In this document: positions 16,819 to 24,293 of the stretch, piece after piece
How positions within the stretch are numbered: the first letter of the stretch is position 1
How the letters are laid out: the number at the start of each line of letters is the position of its first letter
From: Bacteroidales bacterium
Lineage (GTDB): Bacteria; Bacteroidota; Bacteroidia; Bacteroidales; UBA932
Length of the DNA stretch: 41,648 nt
Assembly (NCBI GenBank): GCA_017465225.1
Contig: JAFTWQ010000036.1
Span: 1-41,648 of the forward strand
Reading direction: 5' to 3'
Made by a program: the position numbers and the translations under genes
Notes under the pieces: generated by a model
What the model was told of the DNA's origin: nothing
Database searches by the model: none
The model's input: only the letters and a program-made list of their open reading frames with translations

Positions 16819-18678
16819 TTAACGTTTTTTCTTTCTGGTAGCTTCGTCGACGATTTCCGCAATGTCCTTCACAGGGATATCCGAATATCTGTTGAATGTA
16901 CTTCTGCACAAAGGACATGCTGTTACGATCGTGTCCGGTGAAGCTATGGTAAGATTTGCCAATGCATTTTCTGTCAGTGCCTTGCGCTTGTCAAATCCGA
17001 GTGTGAGGCTGCCGAGGCTTCCTCCGCAGCATATGCTTTCCTTGCCATGCTTTTCCGCCTCTACAAGCTCTCCGGCCTTTCTTACCACGTTTCTAGGCTG
17101 TTCGTAGATGCCGCACCCTCTTCCCAGTTCGCACGGATCGTGATATACATATCGCGTATCGCTGCCGTTCAAAGTGATCTTTCCTGATTCGATAAGCCTG
17201 TCGAAGAACTCTGTATGGTGGATCACTTCTATTCCCTCAAGCTGGTACTGTTCCTTGAAGATCTTATAGCATATCGGGCAGCTGAGCAGGAGAGTGTCAG
17301 CTCCGGATGCCTTGATGATGGCGGTATTCTTTTCAATCATTTCCTTCGCCTGGGCGATTCTTCCGGCCATGAACATAGGTCTTCCGCAGCATATTCCTCC
17401 GTCCTTGTCCATTATTTCAAAGCGGATTCCCGCTTTCTGAAGGATTGCCGCCGTGGATTTGCTGATTGATGGGGTCAAGGAGGTCATACAGCCTGCAAAA
17501 TACATAACACGCTGATTCCTATCAGATGTAACAGTATTGTTTGAAGTGTTAACAAATTTGTTACAGCGTTCCAGGAGGGCATTTTCGTCAATATTTGCAT
17601 AACTCGGAGCCAGTTTATACTTCCTGACTGACCTTTGCGCAATCCTCATCATGTCGCCCTGGACACCTACCGGGCAGACTGCTGTACACTTGCCGCAAAG
17701 GAGACATTTGTCACTGATTTCCTCGATACGTCTTTCGTTGTAACGCTTGATCTGCCTGTTGAGATATACGGTGGTATCCTTGGTGTTAGCCTTGACCGTG
17801 CTCATCGGGCATGCATCGATACATACTCCGCAGCTAGGACATGAATATACCTGGAGCTTGGCGTATCCCTTGCGCGCGTGCGTTACCTTTATGCCGGCAT
17901 TCCTCATAGGAATGAGAAGTATTTCAGCCGGAATATGCATGTAGCGGCTGAAGGGGAGTATGCACATGAATACTCCGAGCGCTATCGAGTATGCCCACCA
18001 TGTAGGAAGCATGTTCATCTGGTCGCTGAGGAATGAATGAAGGACCATGTTCAGCGATTTCGTGAGGAAGGAACCTCCGCTGATGTCGGCCGTAAATCCT
18101 TCAGCCAGAAGTCTTAACGGAAAGATGCACCAGAGTGAGTATAGGCCGATCAGGTCGGTGATGCTCGGGTTTGTCGTCCTGCGCATGCCGAAGAAGCGCG
18201 AGCGGGCTCTCTTTATTATCGCCAGTATGATGCCGCTCAATATGACCAGCAGGAAGAAATCCATCAGGAAGAAGAAGAAGGATCCTTTCATTGTGCTGTC
18301 CGTCACGGCCACGAAATATCGGAAGAATATCGGATACCATATCTGGTGGACCCTCTGTGGAGTGTAGAGGAACACTTCAATATGGCCGATGACGATGAGC
18401 ATGAACCAGCCGAAAGCGATGCTGGAGTGCATGTATCCCAGAAGCATGTTCCTTTTCCACAGCTTTACATGGAAAAGGCAGTCGCAGAACCAGTCCCTGA
18501 CGTTCTTGGCCATTATCTTCGGGTTTATCAGGGAAAGGAAAAACTTCTTCCTGTCTTCTCCCGTCAGCTGGAGGATTATCCTTGCGGCTCCGATCACGCA
18601 CCATGAAAGCACGAAGATCATTCCGATCATGAAAGGGAGGACGAAATTGTTGTATCCGGAAAGGTAGATCTCTCTCAT
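16819..18678 (-). CDS. Membrane-bound HdrD-like fusion: NarI/HdrE-type anchor, two 4Fe-4S clusters, two CCG domains
   Basis: A 619-residue protein. Residues 1-250 hold about five transmembrane helices (14-37, 85-105, 136-157, 175-195, 222-245) with histidines (84, 99, 214, 248) suited to b-haem ligation, as in NarI, HdrE and DsrM. Next is a dicluster ferredoxin domain (Cys280/283/286/290 and 325/328/331/335). The rest holds two CCG domains: Cys397, 430-431, 467, 470, and Cys516, 550-551, 588, 591, all complete, which could carry HdrB-type noncubane clusters. It could pass electrons between menaquinone and a thiol/disulfide centre. The start overlaps the upstream hdrC-like gene by four bases. 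Confidence 0.85.
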   Translation of the reverse strand: MREIYLSGYNNFVLPFMIGMIFVLSWCVIGAARIILQLTGEDRKKFFLSLINPKIMAKNVRDWFCDCLFHVKLWKRNMLLGYMHSSIAFGWFMLIVIGHIEVFLYTPQRVHQIWYPIFFRYFVAVTDSTMKGSFFFFLMDFFLLVILSGIILAIIKRARSRFFGMRRTTNPSITDLIGLYSLWCIFPLRLLAEGFTADISGGSFLTKSLNMVLHSFLSDQMNMLPTWWAYSIALGVFMCILPFSRYMHIPAEILLIPMRNAGIKVTHARKGYAKLQVYSCPSCGVCIDACPMSTVKANTKDTTVYLNRQIKRYNERRIEEISDKCLLCGKCTAVCPVGVQGDMMRIAQRSVRKYKLAPSYANIDENALLERCNKFVNTSNNTVTSDRNQRVMYFAGCMTSLTPSISKSTAAILQKAGIRFEIMDKDGGICCGRPMFMAGRIAQAKEMIEKNTAIIKASGADTLLLSCPICYKIFKEQYQLEGIEVIHHTEFFDRLIESGKITLNGSDTRYVYHDPCELGRGCGIYEQPRNVVRKAGELVEAEKHGKESICCGGSLGSLTLGFDKRKALTENALANLTIASPDTIVTACPLCRSTFNRYSDIPVKDIAEIVDEATRKKKR

Positions 18679-19013
18679 TTCTTCTCCTCCTTATCATATA
18701 TACGGCAGATTGAAAGGATCAGATGCCTGGTGTTGATGCCTCTCGGACATACCATGGTGCATTTTCCGCATAACATGCAGTTGCTCATGAGCTTGAAAGC
18801 CTCTTCCTCCTTGCCTCTCTGCAGATACAAGAGCACTTTTCTCACGCTCATTCCTGAAAATCCGGCAGCAGGACAGGTCGCGCTGCATGAACCGCATGCC
18901 ATGCAGCGTACAGCGTCCGGCTCGATGCGGCAAAGCTCGCGGAAGCGCTCCTTGTCGACATTGTCCAGATTTATCGCTGAACTTGGTGATATCCTGAATC
19001 CGAAAATATTCAT
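18675..19013 (-). CDS. HdrC-like 4Fe-4S dicluster protein (second copy, C2)
   Basis: A 112-residue electron-transfer protein with two classic cubane motifs, CMACGSCSATCP (Cys37/40/43/47) and CMLCGKCTMVCP (Cys79/82/85/89), as in HdrC of heterodisulfide reductases. It has no membrane segment. The order of transcription is HdrA-like, this gene, HdrD-like fusion, with four-base overlaps on both sides, so the three proteins are probably made in equal amounts and form one complex. The likely role is a wire between the flavoprotein and the CCG domains of the fusion protein. Confidence 0.88.
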   Translation of the reverse strand: MNIFGFRISPSSAINLDNVDKERFRELCRIEPDAVRCMACGSCSATCPAAGFSGMSVRKVLLYLQRGKEEEAFKLMSNCMLCGKCTMVCPRGINTRHLILSICRIYDKEEKK

Positions 19014-20032
19014 CTTGCCTCTCCTGTTATGGTTGAATGTATCTCAAGAACGGCCGAACGTGCCTCTGCAAGCGTTTCGGGCACAGTCTTCGGGCCTGTA
19101 CATGCTCCGGCGTAGTATATTCCCTTTCTTGGAGACGATGTGATGTGGAACACATTGTCGCTGCTTTTGAGGAACCCGTCCGAATCGATTGGCAATGAGA
19201 GCATTGACGCAGATTTCGTGCTGTCCGGGTTGCAGACCATTCCGGACATGAGCACAAGGAGGTCAAGTGTTACCTTCAGCGGCTTTCCGGCCAATGTGTC
19301 CTCTGCTTTGACGATCACCTGCCCGTTTATGTTCTCGCTGACCTCGGAAACGCGTCCTCTTATGAAGTGGATGCCATGGTCACGCTGTGCCTTTGTGTAG
19401 AAGTCCTCGAACTTCTTGCCGAAAAGACGCAAATCCATATAGAAGCAGTATATCTCGGCTTCCGGATATTTCTCCTTCAGCTCGATGGCCTGCTTGATGG
19501 CTGTGATGCAGCATACTTTAGAGCATTGGGAGTTCCTTGCCTTCTCGTCTCTGGATCCCACGCAATGTACGAAGCCTATGGACTTTATGTCCTTGCCGCT
19601 GATCCTGTCGTCCTTATTCGTATTGAACCAATGCTCGAGGTCGGCATTGGTAATCACTTGATTATAAATTCCATATCCGTATTCTTCCTTTTTCTGGGCT
19701 TCAAAAAGCCGGAAGCCTGTAGTGTACAGGATATACTTGGATATTATCGAAATTCCGTTAGACAGCATGATGTTGTAGCTGTCCTTGAGACGGTTAATGA
19801 AAGATATCTCCGTATTGAGGAAAATGTTTGCGTCCTTGCTGGATGCAATGAGCTCCGATACGAGGTCCTGTGCAGGAGTCATATCGGGGAAAAGCCTGTT
19901 CCAGCGGGCCACATGGCCTCCAAGACGGTCGCTTTTCTCCACAATGATAGGAGAGTAGCCGAGCTTCAGGAGCTGCGATGCGGCTTCAAGACCGGCGATT
20001 CCTCCGCCGATTATTACTACTATTTCCTTCAT
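19010..20032 (-). CDS. Short HdrA-like FAD/4Fe-4S flavoprotein
   Basis: A 340-residue flavoprotein. It opens directly with the FAD dinucleotide fold (VVIIGGGIAGLEAA, then IIVEKSDRLGGH). The HdrA-specific cluster motif FVHCVGSRDE...CSKVCC lies at Cys157, 170, 174 and 175, and the C-terminal FAD motif is GIYYAGACTGPKTVPET. Methanogen HdrA has about 650 residues with an N-terminal region and C-terminal ferredoxin domains; both are missing here, so the protein resembles the short sHdrA type. A four-base overlap with the next hdrC-like gene and a six-base gap behind hdrB show operon structure. Without ferredoxin domains, classical flavin-based bifurcation with ferredoxin is less likely. Confidence 0.88.
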   Translation of the reverse strand: MKEIVVIIGGGIAGLEAASQLLKLGYSPIIVEKSDRLGGHVARWNRLFPDMTPAQDLVSELIASSKDANIFLNTEISFINRLKDSYNIMLSNGISIISKYILYTTGFRLFEAQKKEEYGYGIYNQVITNADLEHWFNTNKDDRISGKDIKSIGFVHCVGSRDEKARNSQCSKVCCITAIKQAIELKEKYPEAEIYCFYMDLRLFGKKFEDFYTKAQRDHGIHFIRGRVSEVSENINGQVIVKAEDTLAGKPLKVTLDLLVLMSGMVCNPDSTKSASMLSLPIDSDGFLKSSDNVFHITSSPRKGIYYAGACTGPKTVPETLAEARSAVLEIHSTITGEAR

Positions 20033-20038
20033 GTCTCT

Positions 20039-21109
20039 TTAAAAACATTTTAGATTGGTCGGAAGTTCCGGACGCATAAGGTCTTTCTTGTCCAGACCTT
20101 TGTATTTGTCTTCAGGATTGTACTCGATGCCTATCTTGTCCAGAAGCGGCTCTGCGCCGACCTGATGGAGCTGCAGACCGAGATCCCACGGGTCATATCC
20201 AAGGACAAGTCCTGCCACCTCTTCATATGTAAGTACCGGTATCCCGAATCCGTTCTGTCCATAGGTCTTTCCTTCGGTCTCGGCAATCACATACTGCCAT
20301 CTGTCGAGGAAGTAAGGACATCCCGGACAGTTGGTGATGATCATGTCCGGCTTGTACGGCTCCATGGACTCGAACTTCTTGTATGTGTTTGAAAGTGAAT
20401 AGCTTCTGTTTGCCTTTACATGGTACTGGCGGAATCCGTAGCCGCAGCAGTGGCGTCTCTCCGGGTAGTCGATGACATTTCCGCCCCATGATTCTATCAT
20501 TCCGGCAAGAACATATGGATATTCGGCTCCACCGACTCCTTTTGACGGGAACATCTTCGAATAATGACATCCGATATGCTCAACGACGCGGAGCGGTTCT
20601 CCTGTTTCCTTGTTGACAAGACGGAATTTTGCCTTTTCGGCAATCTCGTTGCGGAATTTGTATATGAGGTCGCTGGTATGGGCAAGATACTTCGGCTTCT
20701 TGAACTCCTTTCTGCATGATTTCCATAAAAGCTCGCGGATCTTTGTCTCGAGCTCCGGGAATTCATGCCATGTCTCAAGGATTTCAGTGTAGTTGCCGAA
20801 TGAAGTGATGCATGATGCCGCATAATTCTCATATCCGGCCTCCGTCATGAGCGCAAACTGACGCGCCACGATGGTCATCGCGGTCTCCTGTGGGATGGTG
20901 TCGCAGTGATATGCGATGCCTCCGCATGTCGTATGATGCTCATTTTCATGGACATCCTTGCCGAGAACATCACGACATATCTCCAGAAACATCTTTTCCG
21001 AAGCAGGGAAGAAGTTCTGCCTGATGCAGCTTCTCACATAATACCAGTGGTCATCAGGAATCTCTTTCTGATAATCGCTCCATATCTTCTGTTTGCCTTG
21101 ATAGATCAT
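20039..21109 (-). CDS. HdrB-like CCG-domain protein
   Basis: A 356-residue soluble protein. The second CCG domain is complete: GCHYS at Cys181, RHCCGYG at Cys221-222 and NCPGCPYFLD at Cys261/264, enough for one noncubane [4Fe-4S] cluster of the HdrB type, the site of disulfide chemistry. The first domain is degenerate: Cys28, TCGG with a single Cys62, and SCITS with Cys100 but no partner. So only one canonical active cluster is expected. It lies two bases behind the hdrC-like gene and six before the hdrA-like gene, which is the C-B-A order of sHdr and HdrABC-related operons. Substrate unknown. Confidence 0.86.
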   Translation of the reverse strand: MIYQGKQKIWSDYQKEIPDDHWYYVRSCIRQNFFPASEKMFLEICRDVLGKDVHENEHHTTCGGIAYHCDTIPQETAMTIVARQFALMTEAGYENYAASCITSFGNYTEILETWHEFPELETKIRELLWKSCRKEFKKPKYLAHTSDLIYKFRNEIAEKAKFRLVNKETGEPLRVVEHIGCHYSKMFPSKGVGGAEYPYVLAGMIESWGGNVIDYPERRHCCGYGFRQYHVKANRSYSLSNTYKKFESMEPYKPDMIITNCPGCPYFLDRWQYVIAETEGKTYGQNGFGIPVLTYEEVAGLVLGYDPWDLGLQLHQVGAEPLLDKIGIEYNPEDKYKGLDKKDLMRPELPTNLKCF

Positions 21110-21111
21110 GC

Positions 21112-21810
21112 CTAATCGTTGTTAAAATGCTTGTCCGAGCAATGCTCGAATGTGTGGCGGTAATACTCATCCATCGTCATTCCCATCTCCTCTGCCTTTG
21201 CCTTTGAATATTTTTCGATGGTTTCAATCCTTTCTGTGGCTCCGGTCACATCGAATATGTTCTGAAGCTCGTCCAGATCCTCCTGTGGGATGGCTCTCAA
21301 TGCACCGGGGCCTTTGCCCTTGTAATTTCCTCCCTGTCTGGCAAAGCTGTCTTCAAAATGTTCCGTATGCCATTTCCAGACCGGTCCTGCCTCGACGTGA
21401 TCTTCCCAGCTGAATGTGTCGGGATAGATGCAGTAGCCGTAATTGAGTATGTTGCCGGTCATTATCTTTGTAAGAGGGTAGAGCTGGCGTCCTTTTTCTG
21501 ATTCAGCGAAATAGCCGAGCTTTGCGGAAAGATTCCTCAAGGCCATGATCACCAGACCGGGACCATTCTTGCGGGGACATCTTGTCAGACACGACATGCA
21601 TTCTCCGCAGTACCAGATCACGTCGCTCTTGAGGAGCTTCTCGATCTCCTCGTCATCTCCACGCTGGACGGTATCGACTATCTTACGGGGATCATACCTG
21701 TAGAACTCCGCAGCCGGACATATAGCCGTGCATGTACCGCAGTTTATGCAGGTCTTGAGTCCTTCCTTTACGCGATAGTCCTCGCGGAGCATGTCGTAAA
21801 GCTTTCCCAT
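21112..21810 (-). CDS. HdrC-like 4Fe-4S dicluster protein (first copy, C1)
   Basis: A 232-residue protein with two cubane motifs near the N-terminus, CINCGTCTAICPA (Cys21/24/27/31) and CGECMSCLTRCPR (Cys68/71/74/78), followed by about 150 residues of aromatic-rich sequence without cysteines in CxxC arrangement. This long tail distinguishes it from the 112-residue copy in the same operon. It starts three bases after the cation exchanger stop, and hdrB follows after two bases. It should shuttle electrons between the HdrB-like and HdrA-like subunits. Confidence 0.88.
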   Translation of the reverse strand: MGKLYDMLREDYRVKEGLKTCINCGTCTAICPAAEFYRYDPRKIVDTVQRGDDEEIEKLLKSDVIWYCGECMSCLTRCPRKNGPGLVIMALRNLSAKLGYFAESEKGRQLYPLTKIMTGNILNYGYCIYPDTFSWEDHVEAGPVWKWHTEHFEDSFARQGGNYKGKGPGALRAIPQEDLDELQNIFDVTGATERIETIEKYSKAKAEEMGMTMDEYYRHTFEHCSDKHFNND

Positions 21811-21813
21811 AAA

Positions 21814-22767
21814 TTAAAGATTTGCAATGAGATACCACATGTATCCGGCTTCCATGAGCAGGAGTACGATACCTTCAAACCTGTCGAGCTGCTTTTTCTT
21901 GAACAGATATGCGCTGGCAAGTATGAAGATGGCGCCTGCAAGCACTACGCCCAGGTCTACATATGTCATGCCACCGAAAGAGAGCGGGTTTATAAGCGCC
22001 GAACCTCCGAGGATGAGGAGGATATTCGAGATGTTTGAACCGAGAACGTTTCCAAGGGCAAGCTGGCCTCGTCCCTTGAGTGCCGCTACTGCGCAGGTCG
22101 CAAGTTCCGGCATTGATGTTCCGGCAGCCATCACGGTGATAGCGATGAATTTGTCCGATACTCCGAACATCTTTGCGAGTTCTGTCGCAGAATTCACGAA
22201 AAGTTTTCCACCGGCGATGAGGGCTCCAAGTCCTGCAACGATGAGAAGTACCGAAATGCCGGTCTTGTATTCCTTGATGCCTTCTCCGTCTTCATCAGCA
22301 GTATCGGATTTGAAGGATGTGTAGAGATACCATGCGAAGATGGCGAGGAGGATGGCTCCGTCTATGCGTGAAAGCTGGTCCTGACCAAGTCCGAAGATGG
22401 TGAAATTCATTCCGAGGAGTATCAGAAGGACGGTAACAAAAATGTTTAACGGTATGTCTCTCTTGAGGTTACTCTTTGTGATGGTCAACGGAGCGATCAG
22501 GGCTGTAACACCGAGGATCATGAGGGTGTTGAATATGTTCGAGCCGACAATGTTGCCGATAGCCATGTCTGCTTTTCCCTGGAATGCCGACAGGAAGCTG
22601 ACAACCATTTCCGGAGTCGATGTGCCGATGCCGACAATTGTCAGACCGATCACGAATTCACTAATTCCGAATCTCTTCGCAATGCTGGATGAGCCGTCTA
22701 CGAGCCAGTTGGCTCCGAAAAGTATCAGAGCGAGGCCACCGAGCAGTATTAGAATCTGTAATGTCAT
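21814..22767 (-). CDS. Calcium/sodium antiporter, CaCA family (YrbG-like), copy 1
   Basis: A 317-residue membrane protein with ten to eleven helices in two inverted alpha repeats. Repeat 1 has IVGIGTSTPEMVVSF and GNIVGSNIFNTLMILG; repeat 2 has MAAGTSMPELATCA and GNVLGSNISNILLILG. The Glu residues in both STPE/SMPEL motifs bind the cation. Homologues exchange Ca2+ for Na+ or H+, but the ions here are inferred. It is the first gene of the operon that contains the Hdr-like genes, three bases before hdrC. A paralogue stands at 29470-30441. Confidence 0.93.
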   Translation of the reverse strand: MTLQILILLGGLALILFGANWLVDGSSSIAKRFGISEFVIGLTIVGIGTSTPEMVVSFLSAFQGKADMAIGNIVGSNIFNTLMILGVTALIAPLTITKSNLKRDIPLNIFVTVLLILLGMNFTIFGLGQDQLSRIDGAILLAIFAWYLYTSFKSDTADEDGEGIKEYKTGISVLLIVAGLGALIAGGKLFVNSATELAKMFGVSDKFIAITVMAAGTSMPELATCAVAALKGRGQLALGNVLGSNISNILLILGGSALINPLSFGGMTYVDLGVVLAGAIFILASAYLFKKKQLDRFEGIVLLLMEAGYMWYLIANL

Positions 22768-22791
22768 GTCTTAATAGCTTATTAAAGTCAG

Positions 22792-22799
22792 CAAAGTTA
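22792..22799 (-). promoter_or_regulatory. -7 box TAACTTTG of the exchanger-Hdr operon
   Basis: Minus strand TAACTTTG (TAnnTTTG), 25 bases upstream of the exchanger start at 22767. No clear TTTG element at -33. It is the only evident promoter for the eight-gene minus-strand operon. Confidence 0.5.
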
Positions 22800-22821
22800 T
22801 AAAAAATATCCTAGAAAACGT

Positions 22822-22829
22822 TATATTTG
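22822..22829 (+). promoter_or_regulatory. -7 box TATATTTG of nfeD
   Basis: Exact TAnnTTTG 27 bases before the nfeD ATG at 22857; the -33 element is not recognisable. It lies back to back with the box of the exchanger-Hdr operon. Its position excludes the upstream in-frame start at 22827. Confidence 0.5.
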
Positions 22830-22856
22830 TTCTTTCTACACAAACCCCGACGCATC

Positions 22857-24182
22857 ATGAAGCGATTTCTGACAATCTTTTCTACCTTATTGATATCGGT
22901 TTCAGCTTTCTGCACCGATTCGCTTACCGTTTTTTATCGTATCAGGCTTGATCAGGACATAGATCCATCCTCACAGCGCCTCGTCACTCTCGGACTTGAG
23001 AAGGCGGAACAGGCTGGAGCTGACTATGTGATCCTGGATCTGAATACCTATGGAGGTGCCGTCAATGCGGCAGACAGCATCAGAAGTGCGTTACTCCGCT
23101 ACGAAAAGCCTGTGGTCGCATATGTCAACATGCAGGCGGCATCGGCAGGTGCGCTCATCAGCATCGCATGCGATTCGATCTATATGAAGACCGGAAGCTC
23201 GATAGGAGCTGCTACGGTCGTGAATCAGACAGGAGATGTAATGCCGGACAAGTATCAGTCGTTCATGCGCGGAATGATGAGGTCGACTGCCCAGGCCACG
23301 GGAAGAGACCCTAAGATTGCCGAATCTATGACAGACACAGCGAACGTATTGAGCATGACTCCGACCGAAGCCATCGAGGTGGGGTATTGTGAAGGAATAT
23401 GTGAATCTGAATATGAAGTTGCGGAGAAGGTAGCCGGAGATAAGGAGTTTGTAATCAAGAATATGGAAGATGATATGACATGGCTTGACAAGCTTATTCA
23501 GCTTCTTCTGAATCCGCTTCTTCAGTCGATATTCATGATGATGATAATCGGTGGAATCTTTGTGGAGATAAGGACTCCGGGCATCGGACTTCCTCTGATC
23601 ACGGCATTGGTTGGAGCGCTTCTTTATTTCGCTCCAGGCTATCTTGGCCATCTTGTCGAGTCGTGGGAGATCATCCTTTTCACAGTGGGTCTGGTTCTTA
23701 TAGGAATCGAGATATTCGTGCTGCCGGGATTCGGAGTATGCGGCATTTCCGGAATCATAGCTGTTGTCGTTGCGTTGGCATTCGCAATGGTAGACAACGC
23801 AGAACTTTTCCATTGGGACGGCACTCTCAATCTTCAGCCTATCATTCAGCCTTTGGGAATAGTCATATTGTCAGCGACTGCTGCCATCTTCGGATCCGTA
23901 TGGCTTGTAAAGAAGCTGTATCCTACCCGTTCATTCGACCATATCGCACTCCGACAGGAAATGAAGGCCGAAGAAGGATTTACCGGTGTGGTATCCGGAC
24001 TTGAAGGTCTTGTAGGTGAGACGGTTACCGTATTCACTGATCTCCGTCCCGGCGGCAAGGTCATGACAGCGGACGGCCGCATACTGGAAGCCACCCTCAA
24101 ATTCGGCGGCTTCGCCTCCAAAGGCGACTCCCTGAAGGTTGTCTCTGCCGAACAAGGCCGTCTCTACTGTGAGAAACTATAG
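22857..24182 (+). CDS. NfeD family membrane serine protease-like protein
   Basis: A 441-residue protein: signal peptide (RFLTIFSTLLISVSAFC), a ClpP-like periplasmic domain with catalytic Ser96 (NMQAASAGALIS) and a candidate Lys132 (MPDKYQSFM), then four to five transmembrane helices (about 215-345, including VGLVLIGIEIFVLPGFGVCG), and a C-terminal OB-fold NfeD domain (GLEGLVGETVTVFTDLRPGG). This is the long NfeD1b form, linked to membrane quality control, often next to a flotillin/SPFH gene; none is adjacent here. The ATG at 22857 is chosen because an upstream in-frame start lies within the promoter. The stop codon lies in a shared palindrome with rlmD. Confidence 0.9.
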   Translation: MKRFLTIFSTLLISVSAFCTDSLTVFYRIRLDQDIDPSSQRLVTLGLEKAEQAGADYVILDLNTYGGAVNAADSIRSALLRYEKPVVAYVNMQAASAGALISIACDSIYMKTGSSIGAATVVNQTGDVMPDKYQSFMRGMMRSTAQATGRDPKIAESMTDTANVLSMTPTEAIEVGYCEGICESEYEVAEKVAGDKEFVIKNMEDDMTWLDKLIQLLLNPLLQSIFMMMIIGGIFVEIRTPGIGLPLITALVGALLYFAPGYLGHLVESWEIILFTVGLVLIGIEIFVLPGFGVCGISGIIAVVVALAFAMVDNAELFHWDGTLNLQPIIQPLGIVILSATAAIFGSVWLVKKLYPTRSFDHIALRQEMKAEEGFTGVVSGLEGLVGETVTVFTDLRPGGKVMTADGRILEATLKFGGFASKGDSLKVVSAEQGRLYCEKL

Positions 24183-24293
24183 AAATCCGGCTGACATTTG
24201 TGTGTAATTGGCATTTTCCCACCCCCGGGTAGGGGGAGGGCCCCACGTCAGTGGGAGGGGGCCAATGGAACACTATGTCAGCCGGATTTCTAT
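24179..24293. terminator. Large palindromic element and bidirectional terminator between nfeD and rlmD
   Basis: Perfect 19-bp inverted repeat, ATAGAAATCCGGCTGACAT (24179-24197) and its reverse complement (24275-24293), around a 77-base G/C-rich centre. The centre has inner pairs: ATTGGC/GCCAAT (24207-24212, 24261-24266), CCCCC/GGGGG around 24222-24236 and CCCAC/GTGGG around 24243-24255. Both TAG stop codons (nfeD 24180-24182, rlmD 24290-24292) lie in the arms and pair with each other. The G-rich centre looks unlike its surroundings and may belong to a repeat family. Confidence 0.8.

Noticed and set aside
19367-20053. 228-codon plus-strand frame opposite the HdrA-like gene
   Set aside because: Antisense to a gene with intact FAD and cluster motifs; no recognisable domain of its own.
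16819-21810. Methanogen-type heterodisulfide reductase
   Set aside because: HdrA is too short, there is no hydrogenase or F420 subunit, and the genome is bacterial; CoM-CoB heterodisulfide is not expected.
22827-22856. Longer N-terminus for NfeD
   Set aside because: It would place the start inside the TATATTTG promoter box; the ATG at 22857 gives a normal signal peptide.
24198-24274. G-rich core as a possible quadruplex or CRISPR-like repeat
   Set aside because: The G runs are matched by C runs and form nested hairpins; there are no regularly spaced identical repeats.
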